64,000 nucleotides of DNA from Mytilus trossulus (taxonomy: Eukaryota; Mollusca; Bivalvia; Mytilida; Mytilidae). The stretch is from NCBI RefSeq assembly GCF_036588685.1, contig NW_026963295.1, forward strand, positions 868,001 through 932,000. Direction: 5' to 3'. Below the pieces are notes generated by a model. The model ran no database searches, had not been told where the DNA came from, and saw nothing but the letters and a program-made list of their open reading frames with translations. Below are positions 57,801-64,000 of this stretch, piece by piece (within the stretch, counting starts at the first letter, position 1; each line of letters starts with the position of its first letter). A program made the position numbers and the translations under genes.

Positions 57801-59517
57801 AGTTGAATAGCAATATTGTGTTCAAGAAGGTTTGGCCATCCCCCTTTTTCACTGAGAAATGACAATATCTTGTGTTTTGCTCGTGTGCATTAACAAAAGT
57901 AATTCCTGATTTTCTTAATACATGTACATGTTTTTTTTCTGTTTATTTGTATATGATATCTACTGACCAGGGTCAAATCATTGGATAAAAGCACATGTAT
58001 GATGTATCTCACTTTACTCGTGTGAAGTGTGTTATCTCCCTTGATTATAAGCTATTCCTGTAGACCACAGTGATAATTGCATAACAAAGACTATATTGTG
58101 TCATGTGTACTTACAATTTATTTATATTACATGTAAGTTTTTTCTTGCCTTTTTCAATTGAATAAACAATTCATTTCGGATCTCTCGGGGGTAAACAAAG
58201 TTATGACTGTGCCTAAAAAAAGTGTTCAGCCCCGTGCCAGTAATGCATTTAAAAGTGAAAATTTTATTGAATTTTTGCTGTTCTTTATCAATAATATTTA
58301 TCTGAAATCATTTATGATAACTAGGTATAAATAAAAAACTACTAACCATCATTTTAACAATTTTCTGTGGTGTACAAGGTGAAATAAGCTTAAGACATCT
58401 CTGGATCCTTTCTCACAAGATGGGGCAATATGCGCAATTGTTATTCCATTGGCCGTAATGGTAACGTTTTCTTCTGTTGCTCAGCCCATATCGTAAACTT
58501 GTATATGTATGATGGCTTGTTTCGAAGCTGAGACATTTTTACATATGTGGTTAAATTTTCGGGGTACGAAGTGTGATTCATTTTTCCGTAATTTAGCAAA
58601 CCCCGAGTATCCTTTTGCGATGTCGCTCCTCATGGTAAAAAAATCCAATTTTAACACAATAAGTTCTTTGAAATTTTAATACTTTGAACACATTTCATAG
58701 CTCCATGGTTTTTACACATTTATTCTGTGTTCCCTTATTTTCTAAATTAACACTAATGGTTCAGCTCAGTTATTTGTTTATCATAGAAATGTGTTAAATA
58801 TCACTACACAGAGATTTTTTGTTTACACGTGACTTTTGTGTTCCTCATTTCAAGGCGCATTAGGGGTCTTGTCCCATTTGTTGCTCTAAATATCCCATCA
58901 CTAAATTGGCGTAGGTGGGGGCAACTTTAGTTCCCATGGCTGTACCTTTAATTTGTCTGTATTTGTTCCCATCGAAATAAAATGTATTTTCTTCTAGCAC
59001 TATTTTGATAGCCTCTAGTATGATGTTTGTTTCAAATCTACTGTCAATTTCATCCCGTTTTTCTTCGATCCAGTATTTTACGGTTGTGAGACCTAGATCA
59101 TGGGGAATATTTGTGTAAAGACTTGTAGCATCAAAACTTGTTAATAGTGTTTCTTCCGGGACTATGGCAGGAATGTGATTTAAAAATTCCATATCATCTT
59201 TGATATAACTCGGAATTAACGGACATATACGTTTGATGATAAGATCGATAAAATGACCAAGTCTTTAAGTTAATGATTCCGGTCCTGCTATAATTGGTCT
59301 TAATTTCAGATCGGCAGGACGGAATGTTTCAACGTAAACATTGTTTTGGTCGCGAACAGTATTTTGTATTTGACAGTGTGCACTTTTATGTACTTTTGGA
59401 AGTCCATAAAAATTACTTTCTTTCGGAGCAAAGTCACACAAGTACGCTATTTCCTTCTCAGTTAGACATTTATCGTAGTCTTTTATCAGTTTCTTTAATC
59501 TCTTTTTCGTTGCTTTA
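54900..59517 (-). pseudogene. GIY-YIG Penelope-like element copy A, split by an insertion
   Basis: Minus-strand coding from 59517 (KATKKRLKKLIKDYDKC) through IFYGLPKVHKS-type and LRPIIAGPESLT segments, DATSLYTNIPHD (motif A), GTAMGTKVAPTYANL (motif B). It is then cut at 58879/56206 by a 2664-bp element and resumes with RYLDDCIIFW (catalytic YLDD). The C-terminal half (56226-55075) is one intact frame: a Cys-rich linker (CGDSRCGVCG), the GIY-YIG nuclease (NLIYCVTCPGCHENYIGQTG) and the terminus RSKLNPENF. There is one nonsense codon, at 59265-59267. The 5' part is missing. The 3' end runs through ACGGAACGTCACAAACCTCC to an AT tract at about 54900. GIY-YIG plus reverse transcriptase is diagnostic of Penelope-like elements. 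Confidence 0.88.
56211..58874. mobile_element. 2.66-kb element with 453-bp direct terminal repeats inserted in Penelope copy A
   Basis: Direct repeats 56211-56663 and 58422-58874 are both 453 bp and nearly identical (about ten differences seen). They start GGGGCAATATGCGCAATTG and end AGGGGT(A/C)TTGTCC. The 5-bp target duplication CATTT flanks the whole (56206-56210, 58875-58879). Copy B supplies the empty site (ACAAATGTATC). The 1.76-kb interior has no recognisable gag, protease, reverse transcriptase or integrase. This fits a non-autonomous LTR retrotransposon, though the repeat ends are GG...CC, not TG...CA. No internal gene is supported. Confidence 0.8.
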
Positions 59518-62260
59518 GAATACAAATACTGGAACTTATGCCGCTGTTGCTTCTAAATCAACTCTTAAGAAAATAGACAACACCTCATTAAGGAATAAAT
59601 CATCAAATAGACCGACCACTCAAAGCCGCAATCCATCCCCAGAACATTTACAACAAAGTAATGATGAATGAAAAGTTGTAAATAATAGAGGCAGAGGACA
59701 CAGAGGAAGACGTGGAAGAGGTCGTGGAAGAATAGATAACTCTGATCGCGGTGGTAGAGGTGGGAGCATCACCAAACATGGTGGAAACAACAGAGGTCGA
59801 GGAAGAGGTGCACGACAGAGAGAGGCCAAAACTTACAACCACCCGACCCGATTCCAACTACAACCCACGGTCAGAACCGGAAATAGACCCCAAAATTATA
59901 AACCTCTCACAAATAACATTAAACCAAAATGAAATTTATTTGTTATCAAAAGGTTTTAAATTTGCTCCCGCTCCATATTCAAATGTTCCGGAATTAAAAG
60001 CTGATATCAACAATTTTTCTAGACGCCTCCGTTTAAAAAGAAGAATTCGGGAATAAAAAGGACGATGATAAATCTCTTGTAAGAAACAAATCAACTTACA
60101 CCCCAAGGCCGGGCAGATATGATTATTTAGATACTTACATTGAGACAATAACAAAATTTCCCGTCCGTACACAAAAATGTAAACAGAATTTAACCCGAAA
60201 TGAACAGGATGCGTTAAAAAGTCTAAAAGATGACGACTCCATAATCATTAAAGAAGCAGATAAAGGAGGAGCCATCATTATTATGGATATCGACTTTTAT
60301 AAAGAAAAAGTAATGGAACAGCTTAATGATGAGGAATACTACAAACAAATAACAAATAACCCTGATAAAGCAACGAAAAAGAGATTAAAGAAACTGATAA
60401 AAGACTACGATAAATGTCTAACTGAGAAGGAAATAGCGTACTTGTGTGACTTTGATCCGAAAGAAAGTATTTTTTATGGACTTCCAAAAGTACATAAAAG
60501 TGCAAAAATACAAAATACTGTTCGCGACCAAAACAATGTTTACGTTGTAACATTCCGTCCTGCCGATCTGAAATTAAGACCAATTATAGCCGGACCGGAA
60601 TCATTAACTCAAAGATTTAGTCATTTTATCGATCTTATCATCAAACATATATGTCCGTTAATTCCGAGTTATATCAAAGATGATATGGAATTATTAAATC
60701 ACATGCCTGCCATAGTCCCGGAAGAAACACTATTAACAAATTTTGATGTTACAAGTCTTTACACAAATATTACCCATGATCTAGGTCTTACAGCCGTAAA
60801 ATACTGGATCGAAGAAAAACGGGATGAAATTGACAGTAGATTTGAAACAAACTTCATACTAGAGGCTATCAAAATAGTGCTAGAAGAAAATAAATTTTAT
60901 TTCGATGGGAACAAATAGAGACAAATATAAGGTACAACCATGGGAGCTAAAGTTGCCCCCACCTACGCCAATTTAGTGATGGGATATTTGGAGCAACAAA
61001 TGTATCAACAAATATCAGTCAAACTCCATCAAAAGTTTAGTAATTATATCATTCAATTTTGGAAAAGATATTTAGATGACTGCATAATATTTTGGAGTAG
61101 ATCAGAAGAAGATTTATACAAATTTAAAGATCTGATCAACCGTCAATTAAATTCACCATGGAAACCAGTGGTACACAACTACCATTTTTGGATATCCTCA
61201 TTTTAAAATCAGGCATACAAATAACAACGGACATTTATTATAAATCCACAGACACCCATCAATACTTAAATTTTCATTCGTGTCATCCGTCCCATACAAA
61301 GCGAAATATACCTTACTGTATGGCCAGGCGAATTTGTGCAATAGTATCGGACAAAAATATTCGAAAAGTACGTTTGAAGGAATTAAAATGGTATTTAACA
61401 CAACAGTTGTACCCAGAGGGACTAATTGAAAGTGGAATACAAAAATTAAAATTTCTCACACTTCAAGAATTACGAACTCCGAAAGTAAAAGACACAGATG
61501 AAAACTTAAAGAAAATACCGTTCGTCAGTACACATGACCCGTATCTTTCGAACGTGTTTAATACAATAAAATCAAACCTTCCGATTCTACATGAAATTAA
61601 AAAAAAATTGATACCGGAAGGAAACTTGATCTACAGCCGCAGACAACCTAAAAATTTAAAGAAACACTTAACCAGAGCTCGATTCGAACCGAAGGTTAGT
61701 GAGTTTGAAATAAAATCTTGCGGAGATTCAAGATGCGGTGTTTGCGGTCAAGATATAAAATATTTGGAAACGGGAAAAATGAAAACATTTAAAGATGGCA
61801 GAAAATTTCATGTGAACGCTTATATGATGTGTAAGACAACAAATCTTATTTACTGCGTCACATGTCCTGGTTGTCATGAAAATTATATTGAACAGACCGG
61901 GAATAGCCTCTGTAAACGGGTGCGAGTTCATAAAGAACAAACAAAACACCCACAATACAGAAACTCGCCAATAAGTGCCCATCTTGACACTTGTGGTAAA
62001 AAACGTTTCCAAATAATACCCATTTTTAAATGTAGACGGGATGAAGCCTATCGAAAGGATATGGAACGTTATTTCATCACAACGTTCCGATCAAAATTAA
62101 ATCCCGAAAACTTTTAATAACGAACAATGACGGAACGTCACAAACCTCCTTAACGACGTCGCCCATAACGACGCCATATGAGTTATCCTGAAGAGTCCCA
62201 ATGGAAGGATGAAATCGATTGAATGGAACTGTTAACTTTTTAACTTATTTTACTATTTTA
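59518..62260 (+). pseudogene. GIY-YIG Penelope-like element copy B, fuller 5' end
   Basis: Starts with an N-terminal region absent from copy A: TGTYAAVASKSTLKK, then an Arg-Gly-rich tract (RGRGHRGRRGRGRGR, 59684-59730). Next are the block LLSKGFKFAPAPYSNVPELKADI (59941-60010 area), IIIKEADKGGAIIIMD, the reverse transcriptase (SLYTNITHD, MGAKVAPTYANL, RYLDDCIIFW) and the nuclease (GCHENYIEQTG). Damage: frame changes in the N-terminal part, stops at 60916-60918 and about 60930, a deletion of about 10 bp near 61140, and YIG changed to YIE in the nuclease. The coding end is NPENF at 62117, with the tail to about 62260. It joins copy A head to head at 59517/59518. Confidence 0.85.
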
Positions 62261-62281
62261 TTTTATGAATATATATATATA

Positions 62282-63057
62282 AACATCAGTTGTTCGACCT
62301 GTTAGTCAAATGCGTTTTGTTTAAATATACTTTTTCACTCTTTTGGTCTTTTGGAAAATGTTGTTTGTGCTGTTTTTAGACCCTTCTGCAACGAAATTTG
62401 TTTGACATGCACACGTATAAAAATTGCGGTTTTTATCCAACGCAGTCATAGGTTTGAACGTAGTTTTCAATTTAGACTCGTTTATATTTTTTTGTTTGGG
62501 CATGTATCATATTTTCCCTCCGGTTTATATGATCCGTTCATCCTATATATTGACTCTTAAAATTCAAGAGTTAATCTAAAAATGAGGGTACTTTCTCTAA
62601 AAATGAGGGTACTTTTTATATGGCCTTCCAAATACCGTTTTGATCCCTAACATCACTGAAGAGACATTTACTGTCGAAATCCGGATATGGTGTACTAAAG
62701 AAATATTGACACCGAATGTTTGTGGCATAACATCCTGTCCACAAGTTAACAATTTTTTTTTTTCTGTGACGTATTAAATTTATATTAAGATCCATTTTGT
62801 TACATCTTGTGATAACTTTTATTTGCCAATCGCCAATGGCAGTCAGCAGGGTTAAAGAACATCAGTTGTTCGACCTGTTAGTCAAATGCGTTTTGTTTAA
62901 ATATACTTTTTCACTCTTTTGGTCTTTTGGAAAATGTTGTTTGTGCTGTTTTTAGACCCTTCTACAACGAAATTTGTTTGACATGCACACGTATAAAAAT
63001 TGCGGTTTTTATCCAACGCAGTCATAGGTTTGAACGTAGTTTTCAATTTAGACTCGT
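62282..63057 (+). repeat. Hammerhead-bearing concatemer, left arm
   Basis: A segment R of about 205 bp (AACATCAGTTGTTCGACCTG ... TTTAGACTCGT) occurs at 62282-62490 and again at 62858-63057, a period of 576 bp. Between them lies an internal part with the hammerhead at 62650-62693. One monomer plus a partial second, each with a ribozyme position, is the layout expected from reverse transcription of a multimeric or circular RNA. The whole is inverted relative to 63249-64000. It follows the 3' AT tract of Penelope-like copy B. Confidence 0.75.
62650..62693 (+). ncRNA. Type I hammerhead ribozyme, intact core
   Basis: Stem I ACAUCA (62650-62655), core CUGAAGA (62656-62662), stem II GACA/UGUC with a UUUAC loop (62663-62675), GAA (62676-62678), A15.1 and a minimal stem III AU/AU around CCGG (62679-62686), cleavage base A17 (62687), stem I return UGGUGU (62688-62693). 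All invariant core bases (CUGANGA, GAA, A15.1-U16.1, H17) are present, and stem I pairs six of six with one G-U. The predicted cut is after 62687. Short stems I and III mean activity may need a dimer, as proposed for Penelope and retrozyme hammerheads. Confidence 0.82.
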
Positions 63058-63069
63058 ATATATATAAAC

Positions 63070-63233
63070 AATTCGTCTAAACATCAACCCAACAATGTTA
63101 GATCTGTAAATTTGCTTTCGCAAATTTTTGGTTCTTCCCTCGCCGGGATTCGAACCCATGCTACTGTGATATCGTGACACCAAATCGCCTTCACTGCAGC
63201 CGGCCCGCTAGACCACACGACCACCTGGGCTCT
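63070..63233 (-). repeat. tRNA-like repeat unit 5, truncated
   Basis: A minus-strand unit between two (TA)n tracts carries the box A/box B segment (GGTTCGAATCC) and the GAAA hairpin but lacks the leader of about 230 bp. It sits exactly in the centre of the inverted pair of hammerhead arms, and its ends merge into TATATATAAACRA, the same AT junction used by those arms. Confidence 0.8.
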
Positions 63234-63248
63234 ATACATATATATATA

Positions 63249-64000
63249 AACGAGTCTTAATTGAAAACTACGTTCATACCTATGATTGCGTTGGATAAAA
63301 ACCGCAATTTTTATACGTGTGCATGTCAAGCAAATTTCGTTGTAGAAGGGTCTAAAAACAGCACAAACAACATTTTCCAAAAGACCAACAAAGTGAAAAA
63401 GTATATTTAAACAAAACGCATTTGACTAACAGGTCGAACAACTGATGTTCTTTAACCCTGCTGACTGCCATTGGCGACTGCCAAATAAAATTGATCACAA
63501 GTTGTAACAAACTGGATCTTAATATAAATTTAATACGTCACAGAAAAAAAAAATGTTAAATTGTGGCCACGATGTTGCGCCACAAACATTCGGTGTCAAT
63601 ATTTCTTTAGTACACCAGATCTAGATTTCGACAATATATGTCTTTTCAGTGATGTTAGAGATCGAAACGGTATTTGGAAGGCCATATAATTTACTCTCAA
63701 TTTAAGATTGACTCTTGAATTTAAGAGTCAATATAGGATGAACGGATCATATAAACCGGAGGGAAAATATGATACATGCCCAACCAAAAAATATATATAA
63801 ACGAGTCTAAATTAAAAACTACGTTCATACCTATGATTGCGTTGGATAAAAACCGCAATTTTTATACGTGTGCATGTCAAACAAATTTCGTTGTAGAAGG
63901 GTCTAAAAACAGCACAAACAACATTTTCCAAAAGACCAACAAAGTCAAAAAGTATATTTAAACAAAACGCATTTGACTAACAGGTCGAACAACTGATGTT
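63249..64000 (-). repeat. Hammerhead-bearing concatemer, right arm (runs off the window)
   Basis: Inverted copy of 62282-63057. The R segment ends at 63449 and again at 64000 (CGAACAACTGATGTT), a period of 551 bp. The internal part matches the left arm with small indels; for example, the left arm has a doubled AAAATGAGGGTACTTT segment that is single or lost here. It probably continues beyond the window. Confidence 0.75.
63612..63655 (-). ncRNA. Type I hammerhead ribozyme, core mutated at G8
   Basis: Minus-strand counterpart of 62650-62693. Stem I ACAUCA/UGGUGU and stem II GACA/UGUC are kept. The stem III segment is AUCUAGAU and the cleavage base is C17. The core reads CUGAAAA instead of CUGAAGA: G8, the proposed general base, is A. 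Self-cleavage should be abolished or very weak. Confidence 0.75.

Noticed and set aside
59620-59857. Two overlapping 69-codon minus frames rich in Pro, Ser and Leu
   Set aside because: Shadows of the Arg-Gly-rich N-terminal coding region of Penelope-like copy B on the plus strand.
61728-62012. 94-codon minus frame antisense to the GIY-YIG region (and its twin at 55180-55464 on plus)
   Set aside because: Exact antisense of the nuclease coding region in both Penelope copies; it persists only because the sense frame is conserved.

Overview
The window looks like nuclear DNA of a bivalve mollusc, most likely a marine mussel of the Mytilus type. The grounds are AT-rich, intron-rich genes, a fibrinogen-related lectin gene with PAN, sushi and fibrinogen modules, a prolyl 4-hydroxylase gene, and very dense Penelope-like elements, hammerhead ribozyme repeats and small DNA transposons. 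The assignment rests on recognition of families, not on a database search. No bacterial, CRISPR or phage features are present.

Host genes. Two tandem paralogues of a secreted fibrinogen-related protein lie on the minus strand. Copy B (23317-35116) has seven exons with compatible phases and a complete 426-residue frame: signal peptide, PAN/apple, short Cys-rich module, sushi/CCP, fibrinogen C-terminal domain. Copy A (1135-10646) keeps every splice site and phase but has an in-frame stop at codon 228, a 12-nt deletion and a lost cysteine in the fibrinogen domain, so it is probably a pseudogene or makes a lectin-less protein. Two further relics of the exon-1/5'-flank unit sit at about 14.75-15.25 kb and 39.46-39.86 kb. 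A minus-strand prolyl 4-hydroxylase alpha gene occupies 45222-52916; its 5' exons are not recognised, and one internal exon required by splice phase was not found. The last two exons of a second, frameshifted copy lie on the plus strand (17918-20786), separated by an intron that holds a 17-bp minisatellite.

Mobile DNA, left to right. There are four TTAA-flanked inverted-repeat elements (515-1134, 5829-6335, 10956-14622, 15253-17521; the last carries a 5'-truncated Penelope-like element inside it). There are three unrelated non-autonomous hAT-type elements with perfect 8-bp target duplications (21194-22343, 25055-26330, 42578-43700), a Harbinger-like MITE with a G-tract core (51202-51499), and several foldback elements. 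Two copies of an endonuclease-less Penelope-like family (15.7-17.4 kb and 37.0-39.3 kb) share a 3' tail of about 230 bp with solo copies elsewhere. Two copies of a GIY-YIG Penelope-like family lie head to head at 54.9-62.3 kb; one is split by a 2664-bp element with 453-bp direct terminal repeats and a perfect 5-bp duplication.

The right end (53.2-64 kb) is the most unusual part. It holds tandem and inverted units of about 420-440 bp with a tRNA-like pol III promoter followed by a GAAA-tetraloop hairpin. It also holds an inverted pair of units with 551-576-bp period, each with a type I hammerhead ribozyme: one core is intact on the plus strand and one is mutated at G8 on the minus strand. A third hammerhead (A9 changed) lies in a hydroxylase intron at 51760-51803. 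This combination of ribozyme, head-to-tail repetition and nearby Penelope-like reverse transcriptase resembles the retrozyme class of non-autonomous retroelements.

Because the two lectin copies are paralogous, each supplies empty sites for insertions in the other. The 25-kb hAT, the 32.9-kb MITE and the TTAA element at the copy-A stop codon came after the duplication; the Penelope-tail insertion next to exon 2 came before it.
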